A stretch of DNA of 64,000 nucleotides from Clostridium sp. (lineage in GTDB: Bacteria > Bacillota > Clostridia > Lachnospirales > Lachnospiraceae). The notes below the pieces were generated by a model. The model saw only the letters and a program-made list of their open reading frames with translations, was not told where the DNA came from and made no database searches. Numbering within the stretch: the stretch's first letter is position 1; every line of letters begins with the position of its first letter. The stretch spans positions 38,476-102,475 of the forward strand of contig JAISOV010000052.1 in assembly GCA_031275405.1 (NCBI GenBank), given 5' to 3'. Of the stretch, positions 34,588-42,737 are shown one piece after another. Position numbers and translations under genes: made by a program.

Positions 34588-34893
34588 ACCGGTCACAGCC
34601 TTCCAAAGCAGCCTGCTAAGGGATCACAAAGCTTATCAGATACTCCACTCTGCCCCTCTTTGTAGCACTTTCAGTACAATTTTAATCTTCCTGATAAAAA
34701 TTGGCAATGATAATTTAAGGAAAGTTCTTGAATTTTTAGATCAAAAATACGGTCCGGCAGGAAGATCCCGCGAAACCAACGCGTACATCCAGCCGCTGTC
34801 AGACGGAATCTGCCCGGCAGTGACAAAAAGTGTTACTACTCAACAGGAACAGCGGTATAGTGACAAAAAGAGGACGACACGGCAGAAAGATCC
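34510..34893. repeat. Direct repeat R2: second copy of the mraZ upstream region
   Basis: About 384 bp matching 32397-32790. The ten-base length difference equals one MraZ box: R2 has three boxes (34642-34671) where R1 has four. Beyond the right end (34894) and left end (34509) similarity stops. Sequence to the left, 34191-34452, is without a convincing gene; short frames there have no ribosome sites. Confidence 0.93.
34642..34707 (-). promoter_or_regulatory. Second mraZ-type promoter and operator, facing the cargo
   Basis: TTGCCA (34702-34707), a 17-bp spacer and TAAAAT (34679-34684) are followed by three degenerate boxes at 10-bp period (AAAGTGCTAC, AAAGAGGGGC, AGAGTGGAGT). The promoter points to mraZ' and on to the protease and lipoprotein genes, with no clear terminator in between, so the cargo could be under MraZ-related control. 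Confidence 0.55.
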
Positions 34894-35071
34894 GGCAGGC
34901 AATACATGACCATAGGCCTGGGCGGTATTTTGCACAAAATCACGAGGAAGTTGAGCGGTAACACAAGAAGGAAGCAAAGATGATAAAAAATCAGCAAATG
35001 ATTGACTTCTTCTCCGGAAGATATTATGATAAATATCGTTCACCTGATAAGTTCGCACAGCGGAGGGAAAA

Positions 35072-35128
35072 GGTTGAAAGAATTGCATTCTTTCAACCGG
35101 AGATTTTGTACGTAGCACAAATCTCCAG
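35072..35128 (+). repeat. Two consecutive hairpins before a small ORF
   Basis: 35072-35098 is a perfect 12-bp stem (GGTTGAAAGAAT with its complement) with a 3-base loop. At once after it, GGAGATTTTGT pairs with ACAAATCTCC (about 35101-35128). The second hairpin and the sequence after it (CTCCAGACTTTGGAA, then an ATGGTT) also occur before the permease gene at 57745-57790. The span 34894-35142 has no secure gene; a 72-codon frame at 34980 has a fair ribosome site but is broken up by these hairpins. Confidence 0.6.
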
Positions 35129-35142
35129 ACTTTGGAAGGGAC

Positions 35143-35427
35143 ATGGTTCAAACATCAATGGAGCAAAACAGTCTTCCGGATCTCTGCCATCCTTTTGAAA
35201 AGCGGAAAGGATTTGAAAAGTTCCTAGAAATACTGAAAATTTATGAACATCACGTGGCAGACCCGGCTGCCAACATATCCCTGCTCTTCGGATTAGAAAA
35301 TCATGTGCGGAGATACTGTAAAGAATATTCTCTCGACTTTGAGAAGGTCATCGCCGCCGTCATGGAGGGAAAAGCGCTGAATTATACGCGATATGTCGAA
35401 AACTGGACCAAGGATGAGCCACAGTGA
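35143..35427 (+). CDS. Small hypothetical protein
   Basis: A 94-residue soluble, mixed-charge protein with probable helices (FEKFLEILKIYEHHV, LENHVRRYCKEYSLDFEKVIAAVMEG). I do not recognise it. GGAAGGGAC is directly before the ATG, closer than ideal; a later ATG at codon 6 is possible. Composition looks like a real protein rather than noise, but it stands alone on the plus strand, converges on lgt with 17 bp between stops, and could be the remnant of a mobile or accessory gene next to repeat R2. Confidence 0.5.
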   Translation: MVQTSMEQNSLPDLCHPFEKRKGFEKFLEILKIYEHHVADPAANISLLFGLENHVRRYCKEYSLDFEKVIAAVMEGKALNYTRYVENWTKDEPQ

Positions 35428-35444
35428 AGAACGAAGAGCGCCCG

Positions 35445-36320
35445 TTATCCGGCGCCCTTGGTTTTCTTTCTCATTACCACGAAAATCTCCGCCGCCAGAG
35501 CCAGCAGGAACAGGGCCAGCCCCAGGATCTGGTTGACCGGAAGCATGGTGCCCGGGATTTTCAGCTGGTCGGTCCGTATGCCCTCGAGAAAGAATCTCCC
35601 CAGGCCGTATCCGCCCAGATAAAGCAGGCTGATTTCCCCCTGGAATCTCTTATGTCTGCCCAGGAACAGGAGGAGCGCGAGGATCAGGAGGTTCCACAGC
35701 ATTTCATAGAGGAAAGTCGGATGTACCTGGATATAATTGGTTCCCTCCACCATGTGGGCGGAAATGTTCTCCGAAATATCCCGCCCCCTCACCGCCTCCA
35801 CGGGAAGACGCATGGCCAGGAGACTGTCGGTATATTCTCCGAACACCTCGCGATTCGTGAAATTTCCCAGCCTTCCGATGATCTGCCCGACGAGCAGCGA
35901 AGGAGCCGCCGTATCGCCCAGCTGGAGGGCGTTTTGTTTGCGCAGCTTCGCGTACAGGGCGACGACGACAGCCGCCGTGATCACTCCGCCGTAAATAGCC
36001 AGGCCGCCGTTACGGATATGGAACACGCTGATCGGATCCGCCCGATACATCTCCCATTCAAACAAGACATAAAAAATCCTCGCGCCGACGACCGAAAGCG
36101 GGATCCCCCACAGAGCCAGTTCCCAGTAAGTATCCGGGTTCTGCCCGGACGCTTTAGCCCGACGGTCTGCCAGCAGGATCCCCATAAGCATTCCGGTTCC
36201 GATCAGCACCCCGTAAAGGGCAATGGAAAAGCCGAAAACGGAGAAGCTTTTCGGTACATTTTCCAAATAGATGCCAAGATTTGGGAAAGCAATGTCCGTG
36301 ACGTTCATCATATCCCGCAT
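35445..36320 (-). CDS. lgt: Prolipoprotein diacylglyceryl transferase Lgt
   Basis: Lgt attaches diacylglycerol to the lipobox cysteine of prolipoproteins in the membrane. The 291-residue protein has about seven hydrophobic segments and the family signature around GQIIGRLGNFTNREVFGEY, with HPTFLYEMLWN and GLGRFFLEGIRTD further on. I take ATG 36320 (GGAGGAG upstream). It would process the lipoproteins of this window (the cargo lipoprotein and the sugar-binding protein). It is the last gene of the long minus-strand run from murE. Confidence 0.96.
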   Translation of the reverse strand: MRDMMNVTDIAFPNLGIYLENVPKSFSVFGFSIALYGVLIGTGMLMGILLADRRAKASGQNPDTYWELALWGIPLSVVGARIFYVLFEWEMYRADPISVFHIRNGGLAIYGGVITAAVVVALYAKLRKQNALQLGDTAAPSLLVGQIIGRLGNFTNREVFGEYTDSLLAMRLPVEAVRGRDISENISAHMVEGTNYIQVHPTFLYEMLWNLLILALLLFLGRHKRFQGEISLLYLGGYGLGRFFLEGIRTDQLKIPGTMLPVNQILGLALFLLALAAEIFVVMRKKTKGAG

Positions 36321-36441
36321 GTTCTTTTCTCCTCCTCCAATCATTCGCTCATCTCGACAGCGGCGGCTTCGCCGGTTTCATCCTATCGAGCCTTCCTTTG
36401 CTTCCGTCTGCCCGCCCGGCGGACACGCATTCCACACTTCC

Positions 36442-37539
36442 TCACACATGGAAGCGGAACAGGATAACATCTCCGTCCGCGACCACGTATTCTTTTCCCT
36501 CGATCCGAACCAGTCCTTTTTCCCTGGCGGCGGCAAGGGAGCCTTGTTCCAGAAGATCCTTCTCGTTGACCACCTCCGCCCTGATGAACCCTCGTTCCAG
36601 GTCCGTATGGATCTTCCCCGCCGCCTGCGGGGCTTTCGTTCCGGCATGAATCGTCCATGCGCGGGTCTCATCCTCACCGGCCGTCAGGAAACTGAGCAGG
36701 CCCAGCAGACGGTAGCTCGCCTGGATCAGCTGTTCCAGCCCGGACGCTTCCAGCCCCAGATCCTCCAGAAACATAGCCTTTTCTTCTTCGTCCAGTTCGG
36801 CAATTTCCTGTTCGATCTGGGCGCAGACGACAAAGACTTCGCTTCCCTCCTTTGCCGCAAATTCCTTCACTGCCCGGACATGGGAATTCCCCTCCCCTTT
36901 GTCGGCCAGATCCGCTTCCGCCACATTGGCGGCGTAGATGACCGGCTTGTAGGTCAGCAGCTGATAGGAACGCAGGTATGCCGTTTCGTCTTCTTCCGCC
37001 GTCTCCATATCCCTAGCCATTTTTCCGCTTTCCAGACGGGCTTTGAGCCGCTCCAGAAATTCGTATTCTTTGAAGAGCGACTTATCCGCCTTGGCGCCTT
37101 TGGCGGTCTTGGCAATCCGCCTTTCCACCATCTCCAGATCGGCAAAAATCAGCTCCAGCTGGATCGTTTCCACATCCCGCAGAGGGGAAACGCTCCCGTC
37201 CACATGCACGACATTGGAATCCTCGAAACAGCGCACCACATGGACGAGGGCGTCCACCTCCCGGATATGGCTTAAAAACTGGTTCCCCAGACCCTCTCCT
37301 TGGGAAGCGCCCTTTACCAGTCCGGCGATGTCTACAAATTCAATGACCGCAGGGGTTACTTTCCGGGAACGGTACAGATCCCCCAGAAGTTTCAGCCTGT
37401 CGTCCGGAACCGCCGCAATGCCCACATTGGGATCAATGGTACAGAAAGGGTAATTGGCGGACTCCGCTCCCGCCTTGGTCAGGGAATTAAAGAGCGTACT
37501 CTTCCCCACATTCGGCAGGCCTACAATTCCTAGTTTCAT
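36442..37539 (-). CDS. ychF: Redox-regulated ATPase YchF
   Basis: YchF/OLA1 is a universally conserved Obg-related P-loop protein that prefers ATP and binds ribosomes. The 365-residue protein starts MKLGIVGLPNVGKSTLFN (G1 loop), has FVDIAGLVKGAS (G3), and a C-terminal TGS-like domain (AWTIHAGTKAPQAAG... EYVVADGDVILFRF). Length is exactly usual. In the 121-bp gap to lgt lies GCCCGCCCGGCGGACACGC (36412-36430), possibly a degenerate member of the intergenic repeat family found at 26146 and 63825. Confidence 0.97.
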   Translation of the reverse strand: MKLGIVGLPNVGKSTLFNSLTKAGAESANYPFCTIDPNVGIAAVPDDRLKLLGDLYRSRKVTPAVIEFVDIAGLVKGASQGEGLGNQFLSHIREVDALVHVVRCFEDSNVVHVDGSVSPLRDVETIQLELIFADLEMVERRIAKTAKGAKADKSLFKEYEFLERLKARLESGKMARDMETAEEDETAYLRSYQLLTYKPVIYAANVAEADLADKGEGNSHVRAVKEFAAKEGSEVFVVCAQIEQEIAELDEEEKAMFLEDLGLEASGLEQLIQASYRLLGLLSFLTAGEDETRAWTIHAGTKAPQAAGKIHTDLERGFIRAEVVNEKDLLEQGSLAAAREKGLVRIEGKEYVVADGDVILFRFHV

Positions 37540-37572
37540 TGGTTATGACCATCCTTTCCAGTCTATCCGCCC

Positions 37573-38460
37573 TTAGCGGAAACATTCATACTTCTTCCGG
37601 TTCTTTAATTCTTCATAGAGCAGACAGTAATTACGGTAACGTACCGGGTGGATTTTCCCCGCCGCCACTGCCGCCTTTACGCCGCACTGCGGCTCGCCGA
37701 TATGGGAACAGCCGCCGAACCGGCATTCCTTCTCATAGGCGTCCAGTTCCGGATAGAACCGGGAAAGGTCTTCCTTCTCCATGGAAAAGATCCCGAGCGC
37801 GCTGAAGCCGGGGGTGTCCAGCAGATAGGTATTCTCCCGGATAGCGATGATCTCGGAGTGTCTGGTCGTATGTTTTCCGCGTTCGATTTTTGCGCTGAGG
37901 CCCCCGGTCTGCATGACCACCGCCGACTGTAGGGAATTGATCAGGGAGGACTTCCCCGCTCCGCTCGGACCCGCTACCGCTGTGGTCTTCCCCTCCAGAA
38001 GGGGCTGGAGTTCCTCCATGCCGGTTCCGGAAAACGTACTGATCACCAGGACGGGGCAGCCGCTGCCTGCGTAGACCTGACAGCAGCTTTCCCCCTCTCC
38101 CCCTTTGTCCAGATCCTGTTTATTGAAGCAGATGATACAGGGAAGTCCTTGCTGTTTCATCATAATCAGGAAACGATCCAGCAGATTGAAGCTGGGCCTG
38201 GGCCGCACGAGGGAGAACAGGATGAGCGCCTGATCGACATTGGCGACCGCTGGGCGGATGAGTTCGCTCCTTCTGGGAAGAAGCTCCCGGATGTTTCCGA
38301 GCCTTTCTTCCTCATCCAGTACGTCCAGACGTACTTCATCTCCCACCAAGGGCTTCCGGTGTTCTTTCCGGAAAATCCCTCTCGCTTTGCACTCATAGCG
38401 GCTTCCCCCTGCGGAAACATAGTAGACGCCCGCGATTCCCTTCACGATTTTCCCCTGCAT
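37573..38460 (-). CDS. rsgA: Ribosome small-subunit GTPase RsgA
   Basis: RsgA (YjeQ/CpgA) is a circularly permuted GTPase for late 30S maturation. The 295-residue protein has an OB-fold N-terminus, G4 (CFNKQDL) before G1 (GPSGAGKSSLIN) and G3 (DTPGF), the permuted order, and a C-terminal zinc site with the cysteine/histidine pattern C-x6-C-x-H-x5-C (CRFGGCSHIGEPQC). AGGGG precedes the ATG. It follows prkC by 8 bp. In Bacillus the gene also follows prkC. Confidence 0.96.
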   Translation of the reverse strand: MQGKIVKGIAGVYYVSAGGSRYECKARGIFRKEHRKPLVGDEVRLDVLDEEERLGNIRELLPRRSELIRPAVANVDQALILFSLVRPRPSFNLLDRFLIMMKQQGLPCIICFNKQDLDKGGEGESCCQVYAGSGCPVLVISTFSGTGMEELQPLLEGKTTAVAGPSGAGKSSLINSLQSAVVMQTGGLSAKIERGKHTTRHSEIIAIRENTYLLDTPGFSALGIFSMEKEDLSRFYPELDAYEKECRFGGCSHIGEPQCGVKAAVAAGKIHPVRYRNYCLLYEELKNRKKYECFR

Positions 38461-38468
38461 TCCGTCCC

Positions 38469-40688
38469 CTATTCCCTTACAAACTCCACCCTGCGGCTGA
38501 AAAATTTCTCCGCCTCGCTCCCGGCCGCGGTGACGGTTCCCCCGGTTTCCGGGTCTGTGGCGGTGGCTCCCGGGATGATGACGGTATAAGCGAAATGGAT
38601 CATTCCCGCTGCGGACGGAATGCCGGAAAAATGAGCTTCCTGCGGAAAGGTCGTGACCCGTGTGTCCAGCAGGATCTGTCCGTCGTCGCAGACCAGCTGG
38701 ATCCGCACTTCCGATCCCGCCACATAATCCGGGGCTTCCGCCGCCGTAGGCGCTTCTATGGTGCCATGGTACTGATAAGTCGCCCCCTCCGGCCCTTGGC
38801 TGACCTGAAGATCAATCGCGGTTCCCTCCGGCACGTAAGAACCGTGGGAATAGCTCTGGTAACAGACGTCCCCCGCCGGGATTTCGGAGCTGTATGCGGG
38901 CGTGACCGTTCCCACCGTCAGCCTGCTTTCCAGCAGTTCTATGGTTGCCTCCGCTTCGCTCCGATGGATGACATTGGGAACGCGTGTCTTGGCTTCTTCC
39001 TTTCCCAGGCTGACTGTCACCGTCACCACGCTGCCGGTGGGCACCTGCTGTCCGGCTTCCGGAATCTGCATCAGCACCAAGCCCGCTTCCACGGTATCGG
39101 AGTAAAGATCCTTAGCGTCCCGGTTGATCTTAAAACCGGCTTCCGTCAGCAGGGAATAGGCTTCTTCATAACTTTTCCCTTCCACAGCCGGAACTTCCGT
39201 CACCTGTGTTCCGGAGCTTACCGTGAGCTTCACAGTCTTTCCTTGGGCAACCATGCTCCCCTCTTCCACGTCCGAATAGAACACCGTTTCCGCCCCGTAA
39301 AGATTGGATTCCTGATATTCCACTTCTATCAGAAGCCCGTGCTCTTCCAGAAGCGCCCTGGCCTCTTCCAGATTCTTCCCTATGACGGCCGGCATCTCCA
39401 CCTGTCCGTCCTCGGCGGAAGCAGCGCCGCTTTCTCCGAAGGAATTTCCTTCGCCGGTCAGCTCACCGAACAGCTTCACGACCAGCAGGATGATCCCGGC
39501 AAGGATCACAAGACCCATGAGTACCGCCAGGAACACAGAGACTTTCGCCATTTTCGGGTCGTAATCTTCATCGTACTCATATTCTTCTTCCGGTACATCC
39601 GGCCCGTCCTCCGGCTCGCCGTACTCATCCTCCGGCATATCATACTCGTCTTCCGGCCCGCTTCGTCCGTTTCTCGGCGCGTACCCAGTTCCACTCAGTT
39701 CTCCGGTGTTCCTCGGCACGTGGCCGTTCCCCGTCAGTTCCCCGGTATCCCGCAGCCTGCCCGAATCCCGGCGTCCGGACAGGTTCTTGATCTGCGTCAT
39801 TTCCACATCGGACACCATCCGGGTGGACATCTCCGCTTCCGGCTCCAGACGCACCACAAAATCCCGATCCGGGGTGATCAGCGACTGTTTCAGATCCGCG
39901 ATCAGCTCTCCGGTGTTCTGGTATCTGCGGTCAGGGGATTTATGGCAGCATTTCAGCACGATGCCGGCCACGCTGTCCGGTATCTCCGGAACATAGTCCT
40001 TAGGGGAAGGCAGTTCTTCCTGTATATGCTTGATGGCGATGGCAACCGTGGTCTCTCCGTTGAAAGGGACGCGCCCGGTCAGCATTTCAAACAGCGTCAC
40101 GCCCAGGGAATAAATGTCGCTCTTTTCATCGCTGTAGCCGCCCCGTGCCTGTTCCGGCGAGGTATAATGCACGGAACCCATGACATTGGAAGTGATGGTG
40201 TTGCTGGTGGCGGCCTTTGCGATCCCGAAATCAGTCACCTTCACTTTTCCGTCTTTGGAAATAATGATGTTCTGAGGCTTAATATCCCGGTGGATAATAT
40301 GGTTGCTGTGGGCGGCCTCAATGCCCATGCCCATCTGTATGGCAATGCTGACTGCCTCTTTATAAGATAATCTGGCTTTTTTCTCGATATACTTCTTAAG
40401 GGTAATCCCCTCCACCAGTTCCATGACGATGTAATGAATCCCGTTCTCTTCCCCCACATCGTAGACGTTGACGATATTCGGGTGCATCAGCCCCGCCGCC
40501 GCCTGCGCCTCGATACGGAATTTCGATACGAAGTTCGCGTTCTCGCTAAATTCCTGCTTCAATACTTTCACTGCCACAAAACGGTTCAGCTTATGGCATT
40601 TGGCTTTATATACATCCGACATTCCGCCCGTTCCGACTTTTTCCAGAATCTCATAGCGTTCGCCCAACATCATACCGATCTTGATCAT
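38469..40688 (-). CDS. prkC: Serine/threonine protein kinase PrkC with PASTA domains
   Basis: PrkC senses muropeptides or lipid II outside the cell and phosphorylates division and metabolic proteins inside. The 739-residue protein has a kinase domain (1-270) with GTGGMSDVYKAK, catalytic HRDIKPQN and DFGIAK, then a long disordered, acidic stretch (about 300-380, Glu/Asp/Tyr/Pro-rich), one membrane segment (about 390-410), three PASTA domains (about 430-635) and a C-terminal beta-rich domain of about 100 residues that is not PASTA. It follows prpC, its cognate phosphatase gene, by 63 bp. Confidence 0.96.
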   Translation of the reverse strand: MIKIGMMLGERYEILEKVGTGGMSDVYKAKCHKLNRFVAVKVLKQEFSENANFVSKFRIEAQAAAGLMHPNIVNVYDVGEENGIHYIVMELVEGITLKKYIEKKARLSYKEAVSIAIQMGMGIEAAHSNHIIHRDIKPQNIIISKDGKVKVTDFGIAKAATSNTITSNVMGSVHYTSPEQARGGYSDEKSDIYSLGVTLFEMLTGRVPFNGETTVAIAIKHIQEELPSPKDYVPEIPDSVAGIVLKCCHKSPDRRYQNTGELIADLKQSLITPDRDFVVRLEPEAEMSTRMVSDVEMTQIKNLSGRRDSGRLRDTGELTGNGHVPRNTGELSGTGYAPRNGRSGPEDEYDMPEDEYGEPEDGPDVPEEEYEYDEDYDPKMAKVSVFLAVLMGLVILAGIILLVVKLFGELTGEGNSFGESGAASAEDGQVEMPAVIGKNLEEARALLEEHGLLIEVEYQESNLYGAETVFYSDVEEGSMVAQGKTVKLTVSSGTQVTEVPAVEGKSYEEAYSLLTEAGFKINRDAKDLYSDTVEAGLVLMQIPEAGQQVPTGSVVTVTVSLGKEEAKTRVPNVIHRSEAEATIELLESRLTVGTVTPAYSSEIPAGDVCYQSYSHGSYVPEGTAIDLQVSQGPEGATYQYHGTIEAPTAAEAPDYVAGSEVRIQLVCDDGQILLDTRVTTFPQEAHFSGIPSAAGMIHFAYTVIIPGATATDPETGGTVTAAGSEAEKFFSRRVEFVRE

Positions 40689-40751
40689 GCTGCCTCTCCA
40701 ATCTCCCGTAACCGAATCACTTTCCCGCCTCCCCGCCTGGACTTTCCGCGC

Positions 40752-41492
40752 TCACGCAAAGGGCTGGATCAATATGACCGCTATGTTATCCCTGCCGCCG
40801 CAATCGTTGGCTGTTTTTACCAGTTTTGCCGCTTTGGCCGCGAGGTCGCTTTCTTCTTTTCCCGGATCCCGCAGAATCCCACGTATCTCTTCATCTTCCA
40901 GCATATTGGTCAGCCCGTCAGAACACAGCAGCACCAGATCGCCCTTTTGAAGCAGAGCGGTAAAGAAATCCACTTCCACCCAGTCGTCGGCTCCGATCGC
41001 ACGGGTGATGATGTTCCTGTCCGGATGGTTCCTGGCTCCGGCCTTGTCAATGCCGCCCATACGGACCAGTTCTTCCACCAGGGAATGATCCCGGGTGATC
41101 TGCACGATCTCCCGGTTCACCACATAAAGCCTGCTGTCGCCGACATTCGCCACTTGCAGCCTGTCCTCCAGACAGGAGGCGGCCACCACGGTGGTTCCCA
41201 TGCCGCTTAGCCGAACATCCCCTTTCGCTCTCCGGCGCAGATCATAGTTGGCCGCGCGGATCGCGTCGCCGAGGATCCGCTCCGGCTCCTTTTCCATGGA
41301 TGCGCCCGCCTGGCTCACGATGGTTTCCACGGTATATCTGGATGCGTAATCCCCTGCGTTATGGCCGCCCATGCCGTCCGCCACAAGAAATAAATTCGGA
41401 AGGTTCCCCACCGGCTGTTCCGAAGCATATACGTAATCCTGATTAAACTGCCGCCGTCTGCCGGTATCTGTCACGGAAAAAAACTTTAGCAC
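40752..41492 (-). CDS. prpC: PP2C-type serine/threonine phosphatase (PrpC/Stp) (GTG start)
   Basis: This metal-dependent phosphatase reverses PrkC phosphorylation. The 246-residue protein has PP2C motifs with metal-binding aspartates: NQDYVYASE, LVADGMGGHNAGD, CSDGLTNML and the final GGRDNIAVILI. The start codon is GTG at 41492, with GGAGGG seven bases upstream. Length is normal. The gene lies between rlmN and prkC, the standard Firmicutes order. In the 93-bp gap before it is a 10-bp perfect hairpin at 41564-41588. Confidence 0.96.
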   Translation of the reverse strand: MLKFFSVTDTGRRRQFNQDYVYASEQPVGNLPNLFLVADGMGGHNAGDYASRYTVETIVSQAGASMEKEPERILGDAIRAANYDLRRRAKGDVRLSGMGTTVVAASCLEDRLQVANVGDSRLYVVNREIVQITRDHSLVEELVRMGGIDKAGARNHPDRNIITRAIGADDWVEVDFFTALLQKGDLVLLCSDGLTNMLEDEEIRGILRDPGKEESDLAAKAAKLVKTANDCGGRDNIAVILIQPFA

Positions 41493-41563
41493 CCCTTTTC
41501 CCTCCTGTACGGTTACTCTTCCGCAAAGGCCGCTGAATCGCAGCTTGGCGCGTATGATCTTTG

Positions 41564-41588
41564 TGATTTTGTGTGTCGCACAAAATCA
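41564..41588. repeat. Hairpin of the TTTTGTGnnnnnCACAAAA type
   Basis: A perfect 10-bp stem (TGATTTTGTG with its complement) and 5-base loop between rlmN and prpC. Similar hairpins with a TTTGT...GCACAAA core lie at 35104-35126 and 57768-57787. It overlaps the final codons or stop region of rlmN only by its right arm. Confidence 0.6.
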
Positions 41589-42737
41589 GTTTCGCGGGAC
41601 GCCTCTGCCAGACAGCGACATCGGGTCTTTACTCTTTTTGCGGACGCTGTCCGCGCCGTCCTGACGGCGTCTGCGCAGCTGCCCGCAGGAAGCGTCGATG
41701 TCCCGTCCCAATTCCCTTCTAATAGTAACATTTATTTTATTTTTTTCAAGCCTGTTTTTGAAGCTCTGCACCACAGGAGCCTGCGGGGGCTTACAGCCGT
41801 GTTCTTTCACCGGGTTCACAGGGATCAGATTCACATGGCAGTGCAGGGGCTTCGCGAGCCGGGCAAGCTTCGCTGCGTCCTCTATGGAATCATTGACCCC
41901 CGCCACAAGGCTGTATTCCAAAGTGATCCGTCTTCCGGTCTGCTTGAAGTAAGCCGCACAGGCCTCCATGGTTTCCTCTATGCCGTAACGGTCGGCGACA
42001 GGCATCAGCTTGCGGCGTTTCTCATCCGTCGCCCCGTGGAGGGAAACCGCCAAGGTAAGCTGTAAGTTTTCCCGTGCCAGACGGCGGATCTTGGGAACCA
42101 GCCCGCAGGTGGACACCGTGATATTCCTTTGGCTGATGTTCAAACCATTTTCATCGGTGAGCAGTTTCAGGAAACGCAGGAGGTTCTCATAGTTATCCAG
42201 CGGCTCCCCGCTCCCCATCACCGTCACGTGGGAGATCCGCTCTCCGGTCATCCTGCCGATGGCGTAGACCTGATCCAGCATCTCGCTTGGCTTTAAGCTG
42301 CGTATCAGCCCGTCTGTGCCGGACGCACAGAAACGGCAGCCCATCCGGCAGCCGACCTGGGAAGAAACGCAGACGCTGTGGCCATGTCTGTATTTCATCA
42401 GCACGCTTTCCACCATGTGGCCGTCTTGGAGCCGAAAAAGGAATTTCTTAGTACTGTTCGCCGCCGACTCCTGCTCCTGTTCCGGCACAAGAACGGTATA
42501 CTCATACCGCTGGGCACAGTCCGCCCGGAATTCCAAGGACAGATTGCTCATCTCGTCCAGACTGCGCGCCGCCCTCTTGTGCATCCATTCATACATCTGC
42601 TTGGCACGGTAGGGTTTCTCGCCCCTTCCCGTAAGCTCCGCCTGTAATTCTTCCAGCGTAAAGGACTTAATATCCTGTTTTTTCTGCCCGCCGCCGCGCT
42701 CTTCTAACCTTATGCCGCTCCGTTTTCCTTCTTTCAT
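41586..42737 (-). CDS. rlmN: 23S rRNA/tRNA adenine-C2 methyltransferase RlmN
   Basis: RlmN is a radical-SAM enzyme that methylates A2503 of 23S rRNA and A37 of some tRNAs. The 383-residue protein has the CxxxCxxC cluster (GCRMGCRFCASG), the SAM motif GSGEPLDNYEN and a C-terminal NVTIRRELGRDIDASCGQL, whose cysteine is the second catalytic one. A tail of about 25 residues (RRRRQDGADSVRKK...) exceeds the usual end. The ATG overlaps the rsmB stop by 4 bp. Confidence 0.96.
   Translation of the reverse strand: MKEGKRSGIRLEERGGGQKKQDIKSFTLEELQAELTGRGEKPYRAKQMYEWMHKRAARSLDEMSNLSLEFRADCAQRYEYTVLVPEQEQESAANSTKKFLFRLQDGHMVESVLMKYRHGHSVCVSSQVGCRMGCRFCASGTDGLIRSLKPSEMLDQVYAIGRMTGERISHVTVMGSGEPLDNYENLLRFLKLLTDENGLNISQRNITVSTCGLVPKIRRLARENLQLTLAVSLHGATDEKRRKLMPVADRYGIEETMEACAAYFKQTGRRITLEYSLVAGVNDSIEDAAKLARLAKPLHCHVNLIPVNPVKEHGCKPPQAPVVQSFKNRLEKNKINVTIRRELGRDIDASCGQLRRRRQDGADSVRKKSKDPMSLSGRGVPRN

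Noticed and set aside
32397..34893. Insertion sequence or integron explanation of the cargo
   Set aside because: No transposase, integrase, terminal inverted repeats or short target duplications are seen; the flanks are long copies of host-type sequence.
34980..35198. Small plus-strand frame (72 codons) with an AAGGA site
   Set aside because: Its second half runs through two perfect hairpins and the shared leader element, and the C-terminal part overlaps another frame. I note it as possible only.
38595..40370. A 591-codon open frame opposite prkC
   Set aside because: It is antisense to a complete kinase gene with all motifs; its translation is rich in His, Arg, Phe and Gly with no domain, and it has no ribosome site. 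It is a codon-bias shadow.
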